Of a stretch of DNA of 64,000 bases, positions 1-26,900 are shown in pieces. Both the position numbers and the translations under genes were made by a program. Location: assembly GCF_963678975.1 (NCBI RefSeq), contig NC_089278.1, forward strand, positions 12,613,479 through 12,677,478. Reading direction: 5' to 3'. The DNA is from Dysidea avara. Lineage: Eukaryota > Porifera > Demospongiae > Dictyoceratida > Dysideidae. The notes under the pieces are model-generated. The model was not told where the DNA came from. It made no database searches and saw only the letters and a list, made by a program, of their open reading frames with translations. Positions within the stretch are counted from its first letter, which is position 1. The number at the start of each line of letters is the position of its first letter.

Positions 1-311
1 GTTAAGGTAATGTACGAATCTTTAGAGTGAAAGCATGTAAGCAGGATTATAGTGAAACAGTTGTGCCAGGTGACGCAGTTCCTCGGTGTAAACTATGGAT
101 CTGCATGGTTCCAGTATTATCGTTTTTCAGATGCACAGTAGTATCTGTCCAATCATGCAAGCTGCCTATTTACTACAGCAGTAATGGGGTAAGTCTGAAT
201 AAACAGTTTTGCATGTCAGTGCACACCTATGTGCTTAAAACAAAGATGTAGATATTCTGGATACTAGTGAAAGAAGCTTTTACCTACTCTAATACAACAC
301 ACTGGACCAAC
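1..311. other. Non-coding, no recognised feature
   Basis: I see no coding exon, RNA gene or repeat boundary that I can support here. The one open frame is short, resembles no known protein and lacks splice context. The stretch ends where the first MITE begins. Confidence 0.5.
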
Positions 312-643
312 CAGTGGCAGATTTAGGGGGGTTTCAAGGTTTCCACAGAAACCCCCTTTGAAAAATGATTGCATAACAATTAAATGTTTTAATTATTGCG
401 GCGTGCGCCTTGATCGAGATACTCTAATAGAGCATTCACAGTAGTAGCTATTAAAGCAGTATGTAGCAAGTTATTTAAGGTATTTTATATACTATTAATA
501 AGCTGTGACCTTTTTTTTTTTTTTTTTTTTGGTCTCACCATACCAAACAATGTAGAGCAAACTTTTGCGTATCTCATTTCAGTGTATATCTCCACCTTCT
601 AAACTGGAAACCCCCTTTATAAATTCCTAGATCCGCCACTGCC
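312..643 (+). mobile_element. MITE with CAGTGGC(A/G)GAT termini
   Basis: A non-coding element of about 330 bp whose ends are inverted: it starts CAGTGGCAGATTTAGG and ends CCTAGATCCGCCACTG. A 5-bp direct repeat CCAAC flanks both ends, consistent with a target-site duplication. Inside are the phrase GATCGAGATACTCTAATAG and a poly-T run at 511-530. The same internal phrase and poly-T or poly-A tract recur in the insertion at 63,169-63,543, and a truncated relative lies in both arms of the large inverted repeat. Superfamily is unclear; a hAT-like element is possible. Confidence 0.7.
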
Positions 644-649
644 AACACA

Positions 650-1683
650 CAGATAGACAAATGTGTTGACAATTTGCCTGCCTTATCCCAAAAGTAGATG
701 ATGTCACCTTGTACAAGGAAATTAAGTGTGAATCTGACTGTAAATTGTTACAAGAGGACCTTGATTGCATTTGTGATTGGGCAGACAAGTGGCAACTTCG
801 ATTGAATGCATCCAAGTGTGACGCTTTTCTTATTTCAAATAAACGTAAGAAATATCTTATGATTATTTCATAAACCGCTCTCTTCTATCCTGGAAATCCT
901 CTGTGAAATATTTGGGAGTTTTCTTTCAATCAAATTTGTCATGGTCACACCACTGCAAGTATGTTGCAGCCAAAGCCAGCAAGTCCTTGAATTTTCTACA
1001 TCACACTTTATGGGGTGCTACAACTGAGGCCAAATCCATGGTCTATAAGTCTTTAGTGCGACCTTCACTAGAGTACGCTTGCACTGTGTGGAATCCTCAC
1101 ACTGTTTCTGATAAATCCACAGTGGAATCTGTCCAACGACATGCTGCACGTTGGGCCTGTGGAAGTCGTTGGTCACCATTACATAAGTGTTGGAATAAAT
1201 CTTCTAATGCTTGTTTACAAGAGTTATACTGGCCAACACTGTCATCTCGAAGGAATTATTTGAGCGTGGCTATGCTTTATGACATCCTAAAAGGTAGGTA
1301 CGATTCTTTGAAGCTATCAAATTACTGTAATTTCAATACATCTTGTACCCGAGCGCATCCTCTCACCCTTGTTCCGCTACAGTCTTCTATCAATTCTTAT
1401 AGACATTCTTTCTTTGTGAACACTGTTTTCTTATGGAACACTCTATCGTGTGATGTATTTGATCTCAGCTCGTCTAAGTTTCGCCAAACTGCGTATAAAC
1501 TGTTTTGTTGTATTTAATTTATATGTGTATGTGTTCTTTCTTGGTTTTTGTAGCTGTGTTTTCTCTGTATTTGTCCCCTCCGTTTTTGGTTTTGTATCTT
1601 CTAGGGAAACACCCTTGTACAGGCTCTGCCTTTTGGTGTCACCCTGTCTTTTTGACAAATCAGATAAATAATAATAATAAATA
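650..1683 (+). mobile_element. LINE fragment (reverse transcriptase C-terminus)
   Basis: This is a 5'-truncated non-LTR retrotransposon. The frame at about 691-840 reads VDDVTLYKEIKCESD, with VDD matching the second half of the [YF]xDD catalytic motif. It continues as DWADKWQLRLNASKC, typical of the reverse transcriptase that follows the active site. After a stop and frame change, an open frame at 903-1517 carries YLGVFF, SLVRPSLEYACTVWNP and SVQRHAARW, the usual thumb and C-terminal motifs of CR1/L2/Jockey-like elements. The 3' end is a short (TAA)n tail at about 1668-1683. Stops and the missing 5' half show it is dead. Confidence 0.85.
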
Positions 1684-1734
1684 AGAGTCCTTATGATGTG
1701 AGGCAGTTAAGTGCCAGCGCTGAAAAACTGAACA

Positions 1735-2470
1735 TAAGAGTTTGTAGATGAAGACTTGCATGGAACAGATAGAACAAAAAGGTGCATCAAAAAGGTCCCA
1801 AAAGTGAAAAAAAAGTTGTGACCTAGGCAGGGATTGAACCCTGGTTGGTTATAAATAACTTGCATGGGTTAAGGGAGGTGCACAATTTGCCACCCTTGTA
1901 GGAATGTAGCTCAACTTTTCAGTGATCCTTCCCTACACCAGTGCCTTCATCGCCCTATAAAGAGCGAACAAAAGCACGTATTGAAATGCTACAACAACAC
2001 TCGAGTTGCCAGATGATGGGCGTTTAATTTCGCTAAAGTCCCGCATCAATACGTGCTTTGCATGCTCGGCATGCCAAGATATGATGAGCTAAAAGCCGTG
2101 TTTTAAAAAGGTGTTCACAAAAAGATACTGAGTAGAAAGAAAAAAATCTGTCAACATGTATATTCGAACCCACGACCTCTTACACGCTAGTCAGGCGTTC
2201 TACCACTTGAACAGTATGTGCTGTGGTTTTCAAAGGAATGTTGCTCAAGTTTTCTCTACACCTTGGCCTTCTACGCGCTGTAGAGAACGAACAGAAGCAC
2301 GCGTGAACTCGTGATAGTAATCTTAGAGTAGGCGGATGATGAGTGCTTCATTATGAGCACAGATAGTGTCGATTTGCATCAAGTTTGGTGAGTAAGCGGC
2401 GTGACGGTCAGACGGACAGACGGCTTTTCAGCTTTATATATATAGAAGATAGATAGATAGATAGATAGAT
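1735..2470 (-). mobile_element. Pair of diverged tRNA-derived SINE copies plus (GATA)n
   Basis: Read on the minus strand, 2215-2162 looks like a tRNA head. It has TGGTAGAACGCCTGACTAG as an A-box-like part and GGTTCGAAT as the B box. A second, decayed head has the B-box-like GGTTCAATCCC at about 1843-1833. The sequences to the right of the two heads (about 1910-2020 and 2240-2320) also resemble each other, including GAGCGAACAAAAGCACG versus GAACGAACAGAAGCACG. The region ends in a GATA microsatellite at about 2447-2470. No cloverleaf-competent tRNA gene is claimed. Confidence 0.6.
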
Positions 2471-2717
2471 ATCATATCCTCCGTGTATATATTAGCCTGG
2501 CACTGCCAACTCTTTTTTATATTGCAGGCGCTAGATGAGTTTGGAAGTGCTCACTGTAGAAAGGTCTGGCCACAGCCGTATAATGGACTTATACATGCTG
2601 CCACTATAGCAGCAGCATCCCTTGTAATTAACTGAATATTTGACTGTGATGTTTTTGAATATCTAGTTTTCTTTGATCCTATAATATTATATTGAACTGC
2701 ACATTGTGGATTTGAGC

Positions 2718-3180
2718 TTTATTTATTTATTTATTTGTTATTACTGAGCAGCCAGCACTGTTGATGTGCTCAGGAAAAAAAATCACACATGTACGTTACT
2801 ACAATAATTAGAAACGTTAACTGAGAAAGAGTCAGAGTCATTTAGGAATTGTGGCAACGAGTGAGCTATTCTGGAGAAAAAACTTTTTTGGTAAGCTGTA
2901 GTAGATGTTGTAGGGAGTATGAAATGGTACTGATGATATTGCCTGGTTTCTCTGGTCATTGGAAAATAATTGGATGGAATAGATAAGGGAATTTGGTTGT
3001 GAAGTGCTTTGCAAAATGTCTGCAGTCTGGATATCTTACGTCGAGTTTTAAATTCAGGCCAGGAGAGATGTTGGAGCATGGAAGTAACTGAACTGTATCT
3101 ACTGTAATCTTTCAATACCCATCTTGCTGCTCTTCTTTGAATATTTTCAAGTTTATGTACATCGAGCTTAGCATAGACTC
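2718..3180 (-). mobile_element. LINE fragment (reverse transcriptase C-terminus)
   Basis: The minus-strand frame contains IQRRAARWVLKDYSRYSS and LQHLSWPEFKTRRKISRL, the conserved tail of CR1-like LINE reverse transcriptases. The 3' end on the minus strand is an AAATAA repeat, seen as TTTATTTATTTATT at about 2720-2736. Only about 130 codons remain, so it is a 5'-truncated dead copy. It is a different subfamily from the copy at 650-1683, which has a TAA tail. Confidence 0.75.
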
Positions 3181-4192
3181 TAATATATTAATTTAGTTAT
3201 GCTATGTAAGTGTTCTCTGAGTCTCAAAGGGATAAAGTATATTATGACTTAGTACTATATCGGTCAGCAAGTAGGCATCACTGAATAATCATGTTCACAA
3301 TGTTGGGATCATGCATAGCACATTTCAGCCGTGTGACAAAATGAGTCAGATGTTTTAAGGGTCAGTAAATCATGTACTTACCCTTAGCACCCTAGTTTAC
3401 TTTAGGCATCTTTAATGGTTTATATTGCCAGAAATGGTACCATTAATACCAGCGAAAGCCACAATTGCTTCTTTATAAAAGCACTGCAACTGTGTAAATG
3501 CTGTATACAGTGTATATAATAAACAATGTTTTGTGAATACTGTAGCCCATGCTTTTAACCCCTCAGTATGTATAAAACAATGTAGATTTGTCTTTTCACC
3601 TATTAGGTGAGTGATATATATCTCGGTTTATATCATAGCCATTTGGGATTCACCTGATTATGCCTGCACCTCTCATGCTTGGGCAAAATCAGCTAAATCC
3701 TTACTCTATACAAAGCCATTTTCTAATAGTACAGTCACAAGCAACCACCTCTCTTCCTGAACAGCAGCAGATGGAATAAAGAAAGCTGCTCATTTAATCT
3801 CACTATGGGGGCCTGCAAGAATGTTACAGAAAGTTTTTTTAGTAGGAAGTTAGAAACTTAACATTAAAACCCTGTTGAATACAGAAAATAAAAACAAGAC
3901 CACAGGTGGTGACTTGATCTCCAGGTCTAGATGTGCATATATAGCTAGACCTATATCAAAGTAAATCACTCCTATAAAAAGGGTACTAATACCTAGACCA
4001 AGAAATGTATTTAGCAAATCAATCTTTTCTTGGCCACTAGCTCATTGGCCTTCCTTGGCCACTACCTACACCAGCAGTAACACTCCTTTTCACTGGTATT
4101 ACATTCAGGTATAATATTTACAATAATAAATTATACTACATACATTGATTCTTACAATTAATTAATGCACACTCATGATCATCCTTTCTCAG
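3181..4192. other. Intergenic or upstream intron, nothing firm
   Basis: No exon is supported. If the gene starting at 4,193 has further 5' exons they could lie here or further left, but I found no open frame with matching splice sites. The stretch is AT-rich unique-looking sequence. Confidence 0.4.
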
Positions 4193-4900
4193 ATACGCAA
4201 TATTGAAGATAGACTGCGCAATGATCTACATATAGCTCATCCCCAAGTTCATGTAGTGAAACTAATAGCAGAAGAATATGGGCATATCTTGTCTGTTGAT
4301 GAAGAGTCATTGGTGGTACACTTTGAACACTATTACCCAAGCAAGTTACTTGATGGTAAGTGTTGAATAGTGTAAAAATTGTGTAGATCTCATTAATTTT
4401 AATTTCAGATACATCCTTGTTTTTGAAAGTGACGTTTCAGTCACCTGTCTCTCAGAAGTTGACAACCATCTGGATCAGCTTGAAGACACTGCTACCTATC
4501 AGATATAATGCGGACACCAAAGTACTTTACACACAGCTTTATCCATCCACTGGGTCATCTGCTGGCTACACTGGAACTAATTCTGGTGTAAGTCTTCCTG
4601 TCACACACACACAAAAAAAATGTTTTGTGATATATTTTGCAGGATGATGTGCCTCGCACTGTAGCTCAGCCTTTCCATTGGATATCAGCTGTTGTAAACA
4701 ATGCTCTATATGAGTATCATGAACAAGGATCAGAAGATCAGATGGCAGTCTACCTGGCAAGTGCAACAGTGGAACACAGGATCACCAGACGTGCATCCGA
4801 CAATTTTGCTGTGATTGCTAATTCTACTCAAAGGTTTATACTAGAGTATTATGATTTTGGAGGAGAAACTGCAGTACCTGAATTTCTGAACTCTAATTAA
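4193..4900 (+). CDS. Unrecognised gene, three 3' exons
   Basis: Three exons join in frame: 4193-4355, 4409-4587 and 4643-4900 (TAA). The introns are only 53 and 55 bp, with clear GTAAGT donors and TTTCAG/TTTTGCAG acceptors, and all phases agree. A TTTCTCAG acceptor precedes 4193, so this is the 3' part of a longer gene whose start I could not find. The product tail is about 199 residues, beginning IRNIEDRLRNDLHIAHPQVH and ending VPEFLNSN. It has no signal peptide, membrane span or low complexity, and alternates hydrophobic and charged residues like a compact intracellular fold. I do not recognise the family. The gene runs toward CNOT2, with 1.8 kb between the two stop codons. Confidence 0.7.
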
Positions 4901-6717
4901 TAGAAAGTTTTGTTGGAAAACAAAACATTTGTTTCTTTGCTACAACTACCAATAGAGTGCTGCTGCTGAACTAAAATAGTTATTTTATAAGCATAGTAAT
5001 CTGTTAGTAACACTTCAGATCATTAGTGCATTATGCACTTACACAACAATGTGTGTAGTTATATAGCCACAATAATTATTAGTTTACCAAAAATAGTAAA
5101 AAAATTTTAACATTGAATGTGCAAGTTAACTCATTATTGCAGTCAGATTCAGAAAACAATTATTATACTGTATGTGTTAAAGTAACAGACATATTAATAG
5201 ACTTAATTGGCAGTTTTAAAAAATGTCTTCAAATTCATTACATGTGCTCTTTTCTTGGCTTGTACAGAAAACTATAAACATGCACCTTCAAACAATTGCA
5301 AGTTATCCTTTTGTGCACTTATACATTAATTTATGATGGTACAAATGTGTTCCAGTCCTCCTGAGATCTGTGGGTAATTAATTACATGCAGTGGTCATTT
5401 GAAGGTAGAACTCATTGCTATATTGTACAATTGCATGCATCATTTAAAACGCACAATTCCGAGTACCGTATAAAAGTGTGTATTTTCAAGGTATAATAAT
5501 GGTATTTTAAGACACAAGCATGCATGCTATACTAAAAATGCTGAAGAGATGCATGGCTTCAGCATTCAGGTGTATATTACTCCTACTATGTGCGTAATAA
5601 GGCATCCCTTTAAAATGAAAATAGAATTCTGTATACACTCACCAAACATAACCAGCAAATTTCCTGAAATGTTAATAACACTTGGTCAGTTTGCATGTCA
5701 CTGACAAGCAACTACTGTTGAGCTGTTTAAAGAAACCCTGTAACAGAATTGTCATATTACGGTGGACTGCTATTGCAACCATGTGTGTCTGACTTAGTGA
5801 CTTGCTTATGTCCACACATTTAATCAGTGATAATAATTTAGTCCATGCCAGATGACAAGCTGATAATTTATAGTAACTAATAATGATCTAGATTAGCACA
5901 AGGGTGGAGAACTCTAGTTTATTTATGTGAATGAGATGTCACAGAGCAAGAAAGAAGCAAGGTATGTATCGATAAGTTAATGTACATCTGCTTGTGTACC
6001 CCCTCTCACAAACAGATACAACTACATATACAAAATAAGTTACAGCAGTCACATTGCACGCAACACAAAGTTAGTGACATAATGTACAGTGTACAGCACA
6101 GACAAGGTGTAGTTAGCTAGTCAGGGGTGTCTTAAAATTAGCCATGTATATCAAGGTGTCTTATACAGGAATATGGTAATGACTTCAATGGACAGTCACA
6201 TGTCTTTATAGCACAGGTTGGTCATGCATCATCAAAATATCTCATGGATTAAGTCTCAACTCTTTGGTACTAATGCCAAGTATTCTAATACACATTCATG
6301 CAGTACTGTGCTTTCTCAATGCAATGTATAAATGTATATACTAGCCAAGCAAAAAACATTTATGTTCTTGTGAATATGTACCACTTTTTTATGGAATAGG
6401 TGTAAATAATGAGGTGCCATATTTGGTTGTGAATGATGTGGGTAAGTGTCCTGAATACCATACCAGAGTCCAGAAATCCACTATAATGGGATTCCACTTT
6501 TACAGAATGTCCACCTATACACTGCATGCATAATAGTGGAGTTACTACTGTTGAGAGTAAATTTAGCTATTGTGCAAAGCACAGGACCACCTAAATATAT
6601 TTAGCATACACTTATCGTAATTACACTGGAGAAGAATTATTCATGATCATGTACACATAATGGCCGCTATGGTTAAAATACTATCAGTTAGACAAGTCAC
6701 TGTAGTTAGCATTGATG
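4901..6717. other. Convergent intergenic region
   Basis: This lies between the 3' ends of the unrecognised plus-strand gene and CNOT2, so it must hold both 3' UTRs. I see no coding exon and no canonical AATAAA placed convincingly for either gene. Confidence 0.5.
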
Positions 6718-23575
<16,858 letters not shown>

Positions 23576-23990
23576 CGCTTAATTTCAACGAGTCACTGCT
23601 TTGTTGTGGCCCTAGTCTGTCAGCGATTCACTCGCCGTGGTCGGCTTTATTTAGAACAAGTCTTGTAAAAGCGCGCAATATTTACACGACGCTAAAATTT
23701 TATCGTGCGCGTTATATCAAATTACCGGTACCGGTATAGATTTTCCTTAAACGCATGCGCGTGTAGAATTTTCTAGAAGGTACCAGCAGATTGAATTCTT
23801 GTGTATCTGTTGTTTTAAGTATCGAGTACGTTCAGTTTTTACAGACATTACTTGCAAATTTCGTGTGTGAACAGTATTGTTACTTGAGTGGTGAGTTTTA
23901 ATTGGAATGTTTCCTCTTACTTTGCTGTAGTATATCCATACTGTCTGTGGTCTACTGTTTTGTTGTGTGTTAATTGTCCTGCAGAATACA
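23576..23990. promoter_or_regulatory. Bidirectional CNOT2/CDC37 promoter
   Basis: The two start codons face away from each other across 415 bp. The CDC37 side has a 5' UTR exon ending at 23890 (GTGAGT donor), with its intron ending GCAG at 23984, seven bases before the ATG. The core is richer in CpG than its surroundings, including GCGCGC, ACCGGTACCGGT and ACGCATGCGCGT (23751-23762), the last resembling an NRF1 palindrome. No TATA box is obvious, as is usual for housekeeping gene pairs. Confidence 0.75.
23766..23778. promoter_or_regulatory. Heat-shock element (three perfect nGAAn units)
   Basis: GAATTTTCTAGAA at 23766-23778 has the exact GAAnnTTCnnGAA layout bound by trimeric HSF1. It sits about 110 bp upstream of the CDC37 5' UTR donor. 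CDC37 encodes an Hsp90 co-chaperone, so heat-inducible control is plausible; direct regulation is inferred from the motif alone. Confidence 0.6.
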
Positions 23991-26900
23991 ATGTCAGTGA
24001 TTGACTACAGTAAATGGAAAGACATTGAAGTGAGTGACTATATGTTGTGCAATGTTGTTACCTCAGTTGCCACGTCACAATAGTGCATGTACATGTTATG
24101 CTCAGTTCACCTTACTGGAGTATTAAAATGTATTATGTCCTGTGTTGTTGTGTTGTGCTTGGGTATACTTGAGAACAAAGTTGAAAGTTGTGCTTAAGTG
24201 CCACACTAAATGATCACTTTACTATGTGTTTATGTTGTTTTAAGAAAGTGTATAATGGCATACAATTATTAAGTCTGGCACCACCAGTCCTATTTTAGAT
24301 GTCTGTAAGCGCCCTGAAAAATAGGGTCTGATCTGTCTACCATTAAGGACTTGTGCCACAATTACCGAAAACTGGTGCATCCAATCAAATTGCAGTATTG
24401 TCAATTAAATACATTGTGGCCGCACGACATAAGTAAATAACTGGGACGAAAGTCACGAAACAAAATTCTTTTTGTGTCAGGGCGAATAAACAAGGGACGA
24501 TTTTCCATTTAACAATTGTGTGTAATAGGTGCCTTCCCTTGGAAAGTAAAAGTATTGCCTTCACAGCCTAAACATCAACCACCCATAGAAAGTAACTCAT
24601 TGAAATCCCCAAAGCATCACTGTCATGATTGGATTCTTCGTTATTCATGATCTCTTAATATGGTTGTTAATGTGATCCACAGTGTAATTACATATTCCTA
24701 AGCACAAGTCCTTAATGCTAGACAGACCAGACCCTATTTTTTGGGCATGCTTAAATACAGTAGCGGTCAAAAAAAATTCTGTTACGTTTACATTTGCCTA
24801 GTGTTAAAAAATGCAACACAATTGCTCTGCTTAGAGAACGCCCTGGAGAATGCAAACGCTTCACTAGCAAAAAGGAGTATACAGTGGTAAAAACCTCCGT
24901 CAAACTACAATGGTACAATGTAGGCTAAGCCATTGATAATAACAGCCGCTGTCTATATGATTTAGTTAATGGTCAAAGATTATTATGATTATTGTTATAA
25001 CATAGCTGTAATCTGCCTAATGGCAAGCAAACGATGTTTACAAACAAAAACTACGCCTAGTTTGTACTCCATCCGATGGCCGCTGTTTCTAACCCATGTG
25101 TGTCTATTTCTTTTTATCCAGCTAGACAACCAATGCTTACTTTGCCAGCAGCAGCAAAGGGAAGAGGAGTTACAGCCAACTGGCTAACCTACCAGCTGAA
25201 GACAACTAGAAATATTCATTTAATGTTCTGTATTACACTAACATCAGTATGAGGAGATTCATTTTACGTAGCCGAGTAGCGGCTTTGCCACAACACTTCA
25301 CAAAACAAAAACTCACCATTTAAAATCTCATGGTCACGCCCATTTAATGATTTGGCAACTTGGGCTCGGACTTGCGCTCTCACAGCCACAGGTTAGCTTA
25401 ATCAGTTTGTATTTCATGTAACGGCAGCTTTCATGGATATATCCTCGTTGACGACTAACTCAGCTGCCTTGTAGACTTTTGAGCCCAGTCACAGCCTGTC
25501 AGTGAACAAATCGCTTATTAAGCTTTCAATAAATAGGCCATGCAAATTATTTCATAATGTTTGTGTGTATGCTTGTGGTAGTTTTCAGTCCAGTTCCTAC
25601 TCAGTAGACTTTCCTGGCTGGTCACTGTAGGCGCTCTCGATGAATCTAAATTATAGAAATGTACAAATACAAAAGGATAGCTATATGATTGCTAACCTGA
25701 TACATAGGCTGTCACGCTGTTGAATCCTGTGTTTCGTCAATTTATTACCAGCCTTCCTTCAACGCTCTGTAAACTGGTAAACCTAAAAACACACAAAAAC
25801 CAGAATGCAGACACAACACAACGAGGAACACAAACACACCGCTTAGCGGACGCAATGCAAATACAGAACAACCTAATGCAAATGTAGAACAATGCAAACA
25901 CAATGGGAAATTTTTTTGACCGCTACTGTAGGGTTGGCACACCAGACTATACAATTAGTGCAGATGCTAAAATCTAGATGCTGACCACAGATATTCAAAT
26001 ATAAAAATGTTGATCATTGGTTTTGTGCTCCTATGTAGTTGAAATAGTTCATTATTTAACCCTTAAACCTGCAGCTGTTTTATAAACTGCAAGCACTGAA
26101 AATGCATAATCCAGTAAACTGGATCGCATGTATGCCTTGTAAAACTAAACTCTATAACACAAAAACTGTTAAAGCTATCTAAAAACGACAAACACCATCT
26201 TACTCACCATTAAATTTTGGTTTGAATGGTCCCATACTTCATTGCGTCCATTCAACCCAGAAATACTCACTTCACTTTAAAAGAGTGAAAGAACTATCCC
26301 TCGTCTTCCTTCTTCACATAATGATGTACAAAAGGCCATAACTCAGCCCTACTTTGTCATATCAACTTTTGCTTGGTGTCATGTTACTCCTCACGTGATG
26401 GCGATTCAGTTGATATATAGAGATCACATGATAATGTCATTGTCGGACGCGTGGCAGGACGTAACATGATTCAGCGCATCGTAGTGGGTGAGTTCCTTAT
26501 TTTTATGTTGAAAGTTTATATACAGGCAGATAGCTTACTCTTTGCCAATTAATAAAATCTGTTTTTTGAAGTGATCAGATGAATGCTTCATGGGATATGC
26601 TTGTTTGTAACCGCCTATGTAAATTGGCAAAAGTATTGTGCGTTTTCAATTCTTTTTTTTAAAATCAAATCCAGTTTTCTGGATTATGCAGGTTTAAGGG
26701 TTAAAAACATTTAACCTATAGTGAATGTATTTGCTTTCCTGCTGCAGTCTATAATACTTGGTTGTGTGTCCCAAATGATGTGCTCACTGCACTAGGTTGA
26801 GTACTGTAAGAAACCTTCATGGATCTGTTAATGTGTCCCAGTTTTACATTCAGCATGTTGTCATGGAATCATTAGTTTGTAGAAGAGGTAATAAGAGAGC

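Noticed and set aside
903..1517. Possible intact host gene
   Set aside because: Motifs are those of LINE reverse transcriptase C-termini, with a (TAA)n tail and upstream stops, so it is transposon debris.
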